From Pseudophaeobacter flagellatus (GTDB lineage Bacteria; Pseudomonadota; Alphaproteobacteria; Rhodobacterales; Rhodobacteraceae), in assembly GCF_021228235.1 (NCBI RefSeq), contig NZ_JAJQRG010000004.1:310001-374000 (forward strand): 64,000 bases of DNA, read 5' to 3'. The notes under the pieces are model-generated. The model did not search any database. It had not been told where the DNA came from and was given only the letters and a program-made list of their open reading frames with translations. The position numbers were made by a program, and so were the translations under genes. Shown one piece after another: positions 44,885 through 53,614 of this stretch (the stretch's first letter is position 1; the number at the start of each line of letters is the position of its first letter).

Positions 44885-46174
44885 ATGACCATCTGGACAC
44901 CACAGGACGACGGCTATGCTGATCTCAGCAGCCATGACAGTTTTGCCCATGGCGCGCCGCACAACACCTTTGCCCGGCTACGTCGCGACGATCCGATACA
45001 TTGGACCCAGTACCCCGGCGGGGAAAATTTTTGGTCGGTGACCCGCTATGAGGATATCACCCGGATGAACAAGAATACCGAGGTGTTTTCCTCGGCGCGC
45101 GGGATCCGCATGGAGGATCAAAGCTATGAGGAATATCTGGCGCGACGGACCTTCCAGGAAACTGATCCGCCAGAGCATTCGCAGGTGCGCATGAAGCTGA
45201 TGAAGGCTTTTTCCAAGACCAGTATGGCGCAGTATGAGCAGGAAATTCGCGATATCTGCGCGGAAATTCTGGATCCGGTACTGGAACAGGGGGAGTTTGA
45301 TGCCACCAAGCAGATTGCCCGGGCCCTGCCGATGCGGATGCTGGGACGGGTGGTTGGCCTGCCCGAGGCGGATTTGCCCTGGTTGGTGGAAAAGGGTGAT
45401 GCGCTGATTGCCAATACCGATCCGGATTTTACGGCCCATGTAATGGACAAGCTGGATACCGATGAGTTTCGGTTGATGCCTTTCAATTCCCCGGCCGGGG
45501 CGGAACTGTATCTTTATGCCAAGCAGTTGATGGCCGACAAAGCCAAAGCGGGCGATACGGCAGGGGTGCTGAACATGATCCTAAAACCGGGCAAGGATGG
45601 CTCGATCATTTCCGAGACGGAGTTTCGCAACTTTTTCTGTCTTTTGGTGGCGGCGGGAAATGACACCACGCGCTATTCCATTGCGGCAGGGATCCAGGCG
45701 CTGTGTCACCAGCCTGAGCTGTTGGCGCAGATGGAGGCGGGCGGTGCCATCTGGGATACGGCAGCGGATGAGATCATCCGCTGGGCCACCCCGGCGATCT
45801 ATTTTCGCCGCACCGCAACACGCGATATCGAGGTGCACGACAAGCTGATCCGCGAAGGGGATAAGGTGCTGTATTGGTTTGCTTCGGCCAATCGCGATGA
45901 TAGCTATTTTGACGATCCTTTTCGGGTCAACCTAATGCGCAGCCCCAACCGGCATCTTTCTTTTGGGCAGTTTGGCCCGCATGTCTGCCTGGGCATGTGG
46001 TTGGCGAGGCTGGAGGTGACGGTGCTGTTTCAAGAACTGGCCAAGCGCATCAGCCATATCGAGGCTGCCGGGCCGCATAAGTTTCTGCGATCAAATTTTG
46101 TCGGCGGCATAAAAGAGCTGCCGGTACGCGTGACACTGTGCTCGCGCCACTTTTGCCAGGATGCGCGAAAATAG
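44885..46174 (+). CDS. Cytochrome P450 monooxygenase
   Basis: 429 residues, class I bacterial soluble type. I-helix oxygen-activation motif AGNDTT (about 256-261), K-helix ExxR (DEIIRW, about 294-299), meander FDDPFRVNLMR, and heme loop LSFGQFGPHVCLG with thiolate ligand Cys368. The FGxxGPHxCLG form resembles CYP124/125/142-type P450s. No ferredoxin or ferredoxin reductase gene is adjacent. It lies upstream of a glutamine-synthetase-like ligase in the same direction, with 142 bp between. Confidence 0.92.
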   Translation: MTIWTPQDDGYADLSSHDSFAHGAPHNTFARLRRDDPIHWTQYPGGENFWSVTRYEDITRMNKNTEVFSSARGIRMEDQSYEEYLARRTFQETDPPEHSQVRMKLMKAFSKTSMAQYEQEIRDICAEILDPVLEQGEFDATKQIARALPMRMLGRVVGLPEADLPWLVEKGDALIANTDPDFTAHVMDKLDTDEFRLMPFNSPAGAELYLYAKQLMADKAKAGDTAGVLNMILKPGKDGSIISETEFRNFFCLLVAAGNDTTRYSIAAGIQALCHQPELLAQMEAGGAIWDTAADEIIRWATPAIYFRRTATRDIEVHDKLIREGDKVLYWFASANRDDSYFDDPFRVNLMRSPNRHLSFGQFGPHVCLGMWLARLEVTVLFQELAKRISHIEAAGPHKFLRSNFVGGIKELPVRVTLCSRHFCQDARK

Positions 46175-46316
46175 TAGCCCCCGCCTAGCCTTGAATATGT
46201 TAAGTAATGCCATGTTTCTGAAACCGGAACAGGTCTCTGTTCCAAGATGAAGACGGACTGCAATAGATCAAACACAGTCGCCTCTGCAGATTGACCAACC
46301 TAGAAGGATCAAAGCC

Positions 46317-47606
46317 ATGAAAACCCGCTTGCGTGCGATGTTCTGCGACCACCTTAGCATCATGCGGGGGAAGTATCTGCCAGCGGCCAAGATTGGCGAT
46401 GATGACACCCGGTTTTGTCGTTCAGTTTTTGGGACACACTATGATCGCGACCTGTTGGATGCGCCGGGGGCGATGGTCAAACAGGGGATGCCAGATATGG
46501 AGCTGCGCTGGCAGCATGACGATATTCGCAACAGCTGGCATGCCAATACCAATGTCGTGCTGGGCGATCTGTTTGATGTGGATGGGGTGCCGCTGTCCCT
46601 GTGCCCACGCGGGGCGCTGAAGCGGGCTGTTGCGGGCTGGCAGGCGCGCGGCTTGCAGCCCAAGGTGGGGATCGAGCTGGAAGCCTATGCGCTGCAGGCG
46701 GATGAGCGCGGCCGCTTGATGCCCTATGACGCGCCGGGTGGCGTGGTCTACGGCACTGGGCCATTTGCCGATCCTTTGCGGTTTAACGACCGGATTTGGG
46801 CGATGGCAGATGAGATGGGTTTTTCGCTGGATATGATCACGGCGGAATTTGACTCGCCGCAGTTTGAATACACCTTGACCTTTGATGATGCGGTGAAGGC
46901 GGTGGATGATATCGTGCTGTTCCGTCTTATGGCGCGAGAGATCGCGCTGGAATATGGGATCGTCCTGACCTTCATGCCCAAACCAGTGCCCGAGGCCGGC
47001 GGGTCTGGTATGCATATCAACTATTCCTTCGTGAACGAGGTGGGCGGCAATGCCCTGTCCTCGGGGTCGCGTGGCGGGCCAGAACATATGAACGATCTGG
47101 CGCGGGGCTGCCTGGCGGGTGTTGTGAATCACCATAAAGGGCTGGCGGGGCTGATCGCGCCCACCGCCAACAGCTATATGCGACTGCAGCCGGGGTCTCT
47201 GTCGGGCTATTGGCAGAATTGGGGGGGGGATCATCGCAATGTCACCACTCGGATCAGCTCAGAAGGCGGGGCCAAGGCTCGGCTGGAGCATCGCATGGCG
47301 GATGCATCCGCCAATCCGTATACGGCGGTTGCTGCAGTGTTGCAGGCCTCTTTGTTGGGGGTGGAGCAGGGCTACGCACTGCCTGCGATGGAGACAGGAG
47401 ATGGTTTCGATCGGACGGATGCGCGCGAGGGTACGGCGATTGACCTGAAAGGCGCGGTGGCTGATTTGGAACGCGACCATGCTCTGTGCAAAGCGGTGGG
47501 GGGCGATCTGATTGCCAACCATGTCTTTATGAAGCGCAAGGAAGCACGCAAGACCCGCGATCTGGAAGGCGACGGGATGCGCGATTTTTATGTGCATTTC
47601 GTCTGA
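46317..47606 (+). CDS. Glutamine synthetase-family ligase (gamma-glutamyl amine ligase-like)
   Basis: 429 residues, shorter than GlnA (about 470). Catalytic fold features: KVGIELEAYAL (metal-binding Glu), AEFDSPQFEY, GSGMHINYSF, and RLEHRMADASANPY at the C-terminus. In GlnA the equivalent loop is GSGMHxHxS; here Asn235 takes the place of the second His. Such divergence is common in PuuA/GlnA-like enzymes that ligate glutamate to amines other than ammonia. Ribosome-binding site AGAAGG. Co-directional with the P450. A role in activating an amine substrate is inferred. Confidence 0.8.
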   Translation: MKTRLRAMFCDHLSIMRGKYLPAAKIGDDDTRFCRSVFGTHYDRDLLDAPGAMVKQGMPDMELRWQHDDIRNSWHANTNVVLGDLFDVDGVPLSLCPRGALKRAVAGWQARGLQPKVGIELEAYALQADERGRLMPYDAPGGVVYGTGPFADPLRFNDRIWAMADEMGFSLDMITAEFDSPQFEYTLTFDDAVKAVDDIVLFRLMAREIALEYGIVLTFMPKPVPEAGGSGMHINYSFVNEVGGNALSSGSRGGPEHMNDLARGCLAGVVNHHKGLAGLIAPTANSYMRLQPGSLSGYWQNWGGDHRNVTTRISSEGGAKARLEHRMADASANPYTAVAAVLQASLLGVEQGYALPAMETGDGFDRTDAREGTAIDLKGAVADLERDHALCKAVGGDLIANHVFMKRKEARKTRDLEGDGMRDFYVHFV

Positions 47607-48065
47607 CATTCTGGCGCTTTTCCGCTTTGTGAAGCGGGAGGTGTTCTGTCCCGAGCTTTGCGGCATCAAGGGTTTGCGGGATTGTAAGCCTTTCGTCACA
47701 TGGATTGCGGCAAGTTAATCCGGACAGTTCGGGCCGTTTTAACCAGTTGGCGGCCTGAAATCAGTGCGGATACCCAGGGCGAACCGGTGTTCAAGACGGC
47801 AAACGATACCGGTTGATCCTGCGACAGCGTCGTTGCTTGCCATATCACGGTGCCGCGCCGCGTGCGCAGCGCTATGAGAGGCAGCGGGCCCAAAGCATAT
47901 GCTTCGGGCCCGCCATGGTATCTGGTGGCAGCCTCCCTTTGGTCGGCTGCGGTTGTGTCTTGGGCCGGTGCTTGGGCCATTTTCCTGCGCTGTCCTGTGC
48001 GGGCAGGCGAGAGGCATTATTTGGTTGGGGTAATTTCCACCTCGCACCAAATTTTCAGTCTTATA
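47607..48065. other. 459-bp gap with no confident gene
   Basis: Between the converging GS-like and aminotransferase genes. A 6-bp hairpin CCGCTT/AAGCGG sits at 47622-47637, 15 bp after the GS-like stop, and may help end its transcript. The only sizeable frame on the minus strand (47696-47980, 94 codons) has several rare codons (ATA, AGA, AGG), no good ribosome-binding site and no recognisable domain. I do not call it. Confidence 0.5.
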
Positions 48066-49421
48066 TCAACTGACTGCGGCAAAACCTATGTCGAGAGCAG
48101 CAAGGATGTCGGTGACGTCCTGCGCGCTAAGGATCAGGGGGGGCGACAGGATGATATTGGGGCCAGAGACCCGCACCATGGTACCGTTCTGATAGGTGAC
48201 CTCTTGCAGCGTGGCGAGGGTCTTTTTGTCGGCTGCCGATTTGGTGTCGCGGTCTGCAACCAGCTCCATTGCGCACATCAGCCCGTGACCACCGCGCACA
48301 TCGCCGATCAGCGCGTATTTTTGTTGCAGGGCCTGCAGCCCTTGGTGCAGCTCTTGCCCACGGGCGGCGGCGTTTTGTGGCACATTCAGGCGCTGGGTTT
48401 CCTGTAGGCAGGAAAGGGCAGCGGCGGCACCCACGGGATGGCCTGAATAGGTATAGCCATGGCCAATGGCGGCGCGGCCTGTTTCGTCCTGTTCAAATAC
48501 CTCGGCCACCTGATCCGCGATCATCACTGCGCCAAAGGGGAAATAGCCATTGGTGATCGCCTTGGCGGTACACATGAAATCTGGCTGCACCCCCCAGTGG
48601 CGCGATCCGCTCCAGGATCCGGTGCGGCCAAAGGCGGTGATCACCTCATCCGCGATCAACAGGATACCATATTTGTCGCAAATTTCACGCACGCCGGGCA
48701 TGAAGCTTGCATGTGGGGGGATCACCCCGCCGGCGCCCAGGATCGGCTCCATGATGAAGGCGGCGATGGTGCCAGCCCCCTGAAAGGTGATCTCGTCCTC
48801 CAGCGCCTGCAGGCAGAGCTGCGCCAGGCGTTCCGGGTCGCTCTCGTTGAAGGGATTGCGGTAGGTATAGGGCGCGGGGATGTGATGGCAACCGGGCAGG
48901 AGCGGTTCATACTGGGTGCGGAAGTTGGCATTGCCATTGACCGAGGCCCCGCCCATGTGGGTGCCGTGATAGCCCTTCTTCAGGCTGAGGAATTTGGTTC
49001 GTGCAGCCTCGCCACGGATCTTGTGATACTGCCGTGCCAGGCGCAGGGCAGTTTCTACGGAATCAGACCCCCCCGAGGTAAAGAATGCCCGGCTGAGACC
49101 ATCTGGGGCAAAGAAGGTGCGCAGCTCTTCCGCCAGCTGGATCACCTGATCGTTGCTGGTGCCGCGAAAGGTTGAATAATAGGGCAGCACATCCAGCTGC
49201 GCGGCGATGGCATCTTTGACGGGCTGGCAGGAAAATCCGAGGTTGACGTTCCACAGCCCCCCCACTGCGTCAATGACTTCATGGCCATCGATGTCGCGGA
49301 TCCGCACGCCACTGGCCCCCGTGATGATCGTTGGCGGATTGGCCAGGCTGTCGGCAGGATGCGCCATCGGATGCCAGAGCGATTTTGCATTGTGTTCTTT
49401 GAGGAAATTGGAATCGTTCAT
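48066..49421 (-). CDS. Class III aminotransferase (omega-amino acid/diamine type)
   Basis: 451 residues. PLP lysine Lys287 in CTAKAITNGYFPFGA, cofactor acid IADEV (Asp258), SGGSDSVETALRLARQYH and YTYSGHPVGAAAALSCL. This matches omega-transaminases that use beta-alanine, putrescine, taurine or 4-aminobutyrate-like donors with pyruvate. Convergent with the GS-like gene and followed by the IclR gene on the same strand. The substrate is inferred from context to be an omega-amino acid. Confidence 0.88.
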   Translation of the reverse strand: MNDSNFLKEHNAKSLWHPMAHPADSLANPPTIITGASGVRIRDIDGHEVIDAVGGLWNVNLGFSCQPVKDAIAAQLDVLPYYSTFRGTSNDQVIQLAEELRTFFAPDGLSRAFFTSGGSDSVETALRLARQYHKIRGEAARTKFLSLKKGYHGTHMGGASVNGNANFRTQYEPLLPGCHHIPAPYTYRNPFNESDPERLAQLCLQALEDEITFQGAGTIAAFIMEPILGAGGVIPPHASFMPGVREICDKYGILLIADEVITAFGRTGSWSGSRHWGVQPDFMCTAKAITNGYFPFGAVMIADQVAEVFEQDETGRAAIGHGYTYSGHPVGAAAALSCLQETQRLNVPQNAAARGQELHQGLQALQQKYALIGDVRGGHGLMCAMELVADRDTKSAADKKTLATLQEVTYQNGTMVRVSGPNIILSPPLILSAQDVTDILAALDIGFAAVS

Positions 49422-49482
49422 CTGGTAAACTCCTGATCAGGTCCGGAGAGGACCGGGGTATCTTGAAGGAAAAACGGCAGGG

Positions 49483-50262
49483 TCACGAGGCTGCGCTCTG
49501 GGGGTAATCCGCAGGCGCGCGGCCCCCGATACGATGGGTTAGGGCTGCCCCGGCGCGCCGCAGGGCTGCGCGAATGGTGTCTTGTTGCGCGGCAGTCATG
49601 CGGGCAGCGGGGGCGGCCACCGCCAGTGCCCCAATGGCGCGATGGTCGGCACCAAAAATCGGCACCGCATGGGAATGCACTTCCAGCTCAAAGCTGCCCA
49701 GCGTATCGGCCAGACCGGTCTGGCGGATCTGTTCCAGCTTGCTGCGGATGAGATCGGGGTCAACCAGCGTTAGGTTTGTGTGACTTTTCAGGGGTTGCGA
49801 CAGAATGCTGTCGACAAACTGTGGATCGGCATAGGCCAGGATCGCGAGGCCCGAGCTGGTGGCATGATAGGTTACCGTCTGGGCATCCTCCATCGTGACC
49901 TTGGTGGCATGGCGCGGCGAATAGGCATGGCTGAGGGTCTGCACCCAGCTGCCATGTCCCAACGACACATGGGTGGTTTCGCCGGTTTCATCGCTCAGCT
50001 CGCGCAGGATCCGGCGCGAAACGGACAGGATCGGCGTCGATGCCTCGCGCAGGGCGGCCAGATGCAAAACCTGCGGTCCCAGCCGATAGGCGCGGTCGCC
50101 TTCTCCCTGCTCAACGAATCCCGCCGCCTGCAACTCGCCCATCAGGCGATACACCGTTGCCTTGTTCATGTTTGACAGGCGGGTGAGGTCGCTTAACCCG
50201 ATTTCGGGTCGGTCGGGCGCGAAATAATTCAACAATGACAATGCCTTGGTGACAGTTCCCAT
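49483..50262 (-). CDS. IclR-family transcriptional regulator
   Basis: 259 residues from ATG 50262; a TTG at 50316 is an alternative start. N-terminal winged helix: VTKALSLLNYFAPDRPEIGLSDLTRLSNMNKATVYRLMGELQAAG. C-terminal GAF-like effector domain: ETTHVSLGHGSWVQ, YHATSSGLAILAY, AVPIFGADHRAIGALAVAAP. Divergent from the TctC gene; operator candidates lie between. It likely controls the transporter/ALDH operon and perhaps the aminotransferase 61 bp upstream of it (50262 side). Confidence 0.9.
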   Translation of the reverse strand: MGTVTKALSLLNYFAPDRPEIGLSDLTRLSNMNKATVYRLMGELQAAGFVEQGEGDRAYRLGPQVLHLAALREASTPILSVSRRILRELSDETGETTHVSLGHGSWVQTLSHAYSPRHATKVTMEDAQTVTYHATSSGLAILAYADPQFVDSILSQPLKSHTNLTLVDPDLIRSKLEQIRQTGLADTLGSFELEVHSHAVPIFGADHRAIGALAVAAPAARMTAAQQDTIRAALRRAGAALTHRIGGRAPADYPQSAAS

Positions 50263-50336
50263 GCGCTGATCTGGTCTCCATCTGGGTGAATACAGGGCAT
50301 TGGTTCGCAAAAACAAACACCCAAGATGTTATTTTG

Positions 50337-50363
50337 TTGACAGATAAGCGGGTGGACTGTCAA
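50337..50363. promoter_or_regulatory. TTGACAG/CTGTCAA inverted repeat upstream of tctC
   Basis: Perfect 7-bp arms separated by 13 bp, 73 bp before the TctC start. The left arm includes a consensus -35-like TTGACA, so it may be both promoter and operator. Confidence 0.5.
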
Positions 50364-50380
50364 TCTAAATTCAAACCGAT

Positions 50381-50397
50381 GGTTCAAATAATGAACC
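50381..50397. promoter_or_regulatory. GGTTCA-aataa-TGAACC inverted repeat upstream of tctC
   Basis: Perfect 6-bp arms with a 5-bp AT spacer, 39 bp before the TctC start, in a region divergent from the IclR gene. The GTTCA/TGAAC pattern is typical of IclR-family operators, which fits the adjacent regulator. Confidence 0.5.
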
Positions 50398-50435
50398 GCA
50401 CCTGCTGAAACCTCAGCACCAACCGGGAGACTAAA

Positions 50436-51380
50436 ATGCAATTGACCAATCTTGTGAAAGGGGCCGCTGCGGCGGCAGCTCTGGGCATGAGCGCAGTGGC
50501 TGCGCAGGCGGAATACCCAGAAAAGCCAGTTAGCTTTATCGTGCCCTGGCCCCCCGGCGATCTGGAGGATGTGCTGACGCGGATGATTGCCGATGATTTT
50601 GAGGCCGAATATGGCGTGGCAGCTGCCGTGGTGAACAAGCCCGGCGGCGGCGGTGGGCCGTTCCCCGGCGCAATCGAAGTGGCCAATGCGCCGGCCGATG
50701 GGTACACAGTTGGCTCTTTTGTGATCGGCGTGCCGGTAATGGGTCACCAGATCGACATCCCGCCGCTGACGCCGGCCAAGTTTGACCCGCTGGGGATTTT
50801 CCTGACCTATCCCTTTGTGGTCGCCACCTCGGCTGATGCGCCATATTCAACGATGGAAGAACTGGCCGCCTACGCCAAGGAAAATGACGTGGCGCTGGGC
50901 CATTTTGGCGATGTGCTGACGCCAACCCAGGTGACCAAGGCCTTTGCCAAGAACGCCGGATTCGAGTGGGGATCGGACGCCGCATTTGATGCGCTGGATT
51001 GCAATACGCTGGCCTCGGGGGATGCGGATGTCATTAACACGACACTGCAGCTGATCCTGCCCTGTCTGGACCAGATCAAAGTGCTGGTTTCGATCACCGA
51101 TGAGCGCATTCCGCTGGTTCCCGATGCCCCCGCCATCGGAGAGCTGGATGCAGATCTGAACATCGCCCTGTGGAACGGCTTGTTTGTATCAAAGGATACG
51201 CCGCAGGATGTGCGTGAAAAGATCATCGCCGTGGCCGAGAAAACCATGATGAGCGATCGTGCCCAGGCCGTGGCGGAAGAGACCGGTGCCTTGGTCTACT
51301 GGCAGGACGCCGACCAAAGCGCCAGCCGCGTGGCCACTGATATTGCCACTATGGCGAAAATCGGCGCTCTGCTTGAGTAG
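50436..51380 (+). CDS. TctC/Bug-family tripartite transporter solute-binding protein
   Basis: 314 residues from ATG 50436 behind GGGAGA. Signal peptide ending AAQA (about residue 24), then the Bug fold: EYPEKPVSFIVPWPPGDLED, VVNKPGGGGG (ligand-binding loop) and PADGYTVGSF. The acidic residue in the first loop often contacts the ligand in Bug proteins. It captures carboxylate or amine solutes in the periplasm. A terminator-like hairpin follows, as usual for such genes. Confidence 0.9.
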   Translation: MQLTNLVKGAAAAAALGMSAVAAQAEYPEKPVSFIVPWPPGDLEDVLTRMIADDFEAEYGVAAAVVNKPGGGGGPFPGAIEVANAPADGYTVGSFVIGVPVMGHQIDIPPLTPAKFDPLGIFLTYPFVVATSADAPYSTMEELAAYAKENDVALGHFGDVLTPTQVTKAFAKNAGFEWGSDAAFDALDCNTLASGDADVINTTLQLILPCLDQIKVLVSITDERIPLVPDAPAIGELDADLNIALWNGLFVSKDTPQDVREKIIAVAEKTMMSDRAQAVAEETGALVYWQDADQSASRVATDIATMAKIGALLE

Positions 51381-51395
51381 TCAGCCAAATATCTT

Positions 51396-51429
51396 GCCGG
51401 GGCCTGCTGTGGCCCCGGCTTTCTGTTTC
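51396..51429 (+). terminator. Partial terminator between tctC and tctB
   Basis: GCCGGGGCC (51396-51404) pairs perfectly with GGCCCCGGC (51111+ offset: 51411-51419) around a 6-nt loop, followed by TTTCTGTTT. Being inside the operon, it probably limits read-through so that the binding protein is made in excess. Confidence 0.75.
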
Positions 51430-51449
51430 TGCGCAAAAAAGATCCCCCA

Positions 51450-51980
51450 ATGACAACGGAACGAGAACGCCGCTTTGTCGGACCCCGACGCGGCCAGCTG
51501 ATTTTTGCCCTGGTTTTTCTGACCCTTTCAGTGCTGCTCTTGGCGCTGATCGGAGAGCAGACCGCTTGGGTCAAAAAAACCCAGCTTTTTGCCCAGCCCC
51601 GGTTCTGGCCTGCGGTCAGCCTTGGTGGCATGGTGCTTCTGGGGGGCTTGCATGTCTACGCCCTGCCATGGCGCCGCACCTCGCGCTATGACCTGTGGGA
51701 AGCCAGACTATGGGGGCGCAGCCTGGAATTTGCAGTTTGGTTCATGGGCTACGTGCTATTGGTGCCGCTGGTTGGCTACCTGCCTGTGACCCTGGTCTTT
51801 GTGCCGCTGCTGGCGCGCCGCATGGGCTATCGCAGTGGCTGGATGCTGGGCATTTCCGTCGGCTTTGCGGTGGCGGTTGTGGTGGTGTTCAAGGTGGTTC
51901 TGGGGGTGAGAATTCCCGGTGCGCTGCTTTATGACTACCTGCCGGCTGGTCTGCGCAGTTTCTTTATTCTGTATCTCTAA
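51450..51980 (+). CDS. TctB-family tripartite transporter small membrane subunit
   Basis: 176 residues with about four hydrophobic helices, the TctB size and topology (ends with a FKVVLGVRIPGALLYD-type segment). Start ATG 51450. Works with TctA as the transport unit. 14 bp before tctA. Confidence 0.85.
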   Translation: MTTERERRFVGPRRGQLIFALVFLTLSVLLLALIGEQTAWVKKTQLFAQPRFWPAVSLGGMVLLGGLHVYALPWRRTSRYDLWEARLWGRSLEFAVWFMGYVLLVPLVGYLPVTLVFVPLLARRMGYRSGWMLGISVGFAVAVVVVFKVVLGVRIPGALLYDYLPAGLRSFFILYL

Positions 51981-51994
51981 GGTCGGGGTGTTCG

Positions 51995-53614
51995 ATGGAT
52001 CTTTTCCTCTCTGCGATTGACATCCTGATGCGCTGGGACGTGGCGCTGGCGCTGCTTGCCGGATCGGTTGGCGGGGTTTTGATTGGTGCGATCCCCGGCG
52101 TTGGCCCAGCTGTGGCGATTGCCATTTTGCTGCCCGCGACCTTTTCGATGGATCCCATCGTTGGGCTAACGGTGCTGTTGGGGATCTATGGCTCGTCGAT
52201 GTATGGCGGTGCGATCCCGGCGATCTTGATTAATACGCCGGGCACGGCTGTCAATGCGCTGACCACCTATGATGGTTATCCGATGACCGCCCGTGGAGAG
52301 CCACGCCGTGCCCTGAGCCTTGCCTATTCAGCCAGCTTTTTTGGCGGAGTTTTCTCTGTCATCTGCCTGATCCTGTTTGCCCCGGTTCTGGCCAAGGTGG
52401 CGCCGATGTTTGGCAGCCGTGAAATCTTTCTCGCCGCCCTGTTAGGTCTGCTGCTGGTGGTTGTGGCACATCGTGGCCAGGCGTTGATTGCCGGGGCACT
52501 GGCCTGTCTGGGGATCTTTTTGAACTCTGTCGGTATGGAGCCTGTGAAATACACCCAGCGCTATACCTTCGGGCAGGATTTTCTGAGCAGCGGCGTCAAT
52601 CTGATCGTGGTGGTTCTGGGGCTTTTTGCCCTAAGCCAGGCCTTCGTCTTGCTGATGGATGAAGACGAAAAAGTACATCTGAACAAGCTACGCGGCGGCA
52701 TGTTCCAAGGGCTGCGCGAACTGGCTCGCCATCCACGTGTCACCGCGGTTTCAGCCAGCTTTGGCGTCTTGATGGGGATGATTCCAGGTGTCGGAGAGTT
52801 CACTGCCCAGTTCATGTCCTACACCTACGCGCAGAAAACCTCTAAGCGGCCGCAGGATTTTGGCAATGGTTCTTCCGAGGGGCTGATCGCGGCGGAAACC
52901 GCAAATAATGCCGTGCCGGCGGCGGCCATGGTGCCGCTCTTGGCGCTGGGCATTCCGGGCGAGGCGCTGACAGCAATGATGCTAAGCGTCTTTTATGTGC
53001 ACAATGTGGTGCCGGGGCCGGCGTTGTTTCAGAACGACATGGATTTTGTCGTCGCGCTCTATCTGGCGCTGCTGGTGCTGAATGTTCTGGTGCTCGTCTT
53101 TCTGCTTTTTGCGACCCGGTCGCTGGTGCAGGTTGTGAAAATCCCCAATCGGTTCCTTGGGGTGTGCATTCTGACCCTGAGCTTTGTTGGCGTCTATTCG
53201 CTGCGCAATTCAGCCACGGATTGCCTGATTGCGGCGGGGTTCGGCATCTTTGGCTTCATCCTAAAACGGCTGTCGCTGCCGGCGGTTCCAATCATTCTGG
53301 GGATGGTGCTGGGCGGCATCATGGAGGTCAAGCTGCGGGCTGGTATGGCTCGGGTCAAAGAGCCGCTTGATTTCATCAATCGACCGATATCATTCATTCT
53401 TTTCATCATCATCATCTTGGTTCTTGCAAGCCACCTGCTGCGCGTCTGGCGGGATCGCAAGGAGCTAAAGGAGGCCGAATGGCAGACCAAAACCGCATCA
53501 ACCAGCTTCGGGCAGCTGATGTCGCGCCGCAAAAACTCTTTCTTGAAGGATCGTGGCAAAGAGGTTCGGGCACGCCACTCGAAGTTACTTCGCCGATTGA
53601 GGGGGCTGTTCTAA
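51995..53614 (+). CDS. TctA-family tripartite transporter large membrane subunit
   Basis: 539 residues. Multi-span membrane protein with the TctA signature IGAIPGVGPAVAIAILLPATF and the second repeat GVLMGMIPGVGEFTAQFM. The family is about 500 residues; the frame here runs 45 codons beyond the ALDH start (53479), giving a basic, non-membrane tail. This creates a 136-bp coding overlap. The reading frame is uninterrupted, so this may be a real C-terminal extension or an eroded stop codon. Confidence 0.88.
   Translation: MDLFLSAIDILMRWDVALALLAGSVGGVLIGAIPGVGPAVAIAILLPATFSMDPIVGLTVLLGIYGSSMYGGAIPAILINTPGTAVNALTTYDGYPMTARGEPRRALSLAYSASFFGGVFSVICLILFAPVLAKVAPMFGSREIFLAALLGLLLVVVAHRGQALIAGALACLGIFLNSVGMEPVKYTQRYTFGQDFLSSGVNLIVVVLGLFALSQAFVLLMDEDEKVHLNKLRGGMFQGLRELARHPRVTAVSASFGVLMGMIPGVGEFTAQFMSYTYAQKTSKRPQDFGNGSSEGLIAAETANNAVPAAAMVPLLALGIPGEALTAMMLSVFYVHNVVPGPALFQNDMDFVVALYLALLVLNVLVLVFLLFATRSLVQVVKIPNRFLGVCILTLSFVGVYSLRNSATDCLIAAGFGIFGFILKRLSLPAVPIILGMVLGGIMEVKLRAGMARVKEPLDFINRPISFILFIIIILVLASHLLRVWRDRKELKEAEWQTKTASTSFGQLMSRRKNSFLKDRGKEVRARHSKLLRRLRGLF

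Noticed and set aside
44885-46174. Atypical P450 heme motif lacking F at the usual position
   Set aside because: The FGxxGPHxCLG arrangement is also found in CYP124/125/142-type P450s, so it is not odd.
47696-47980. 94-codon minus-strand frame in the gap between the GS-like and aminotransferase genes
   Set aside because: Rare codons, no ribosome-binding site, no recognisable domain; kept as part of the described gap.
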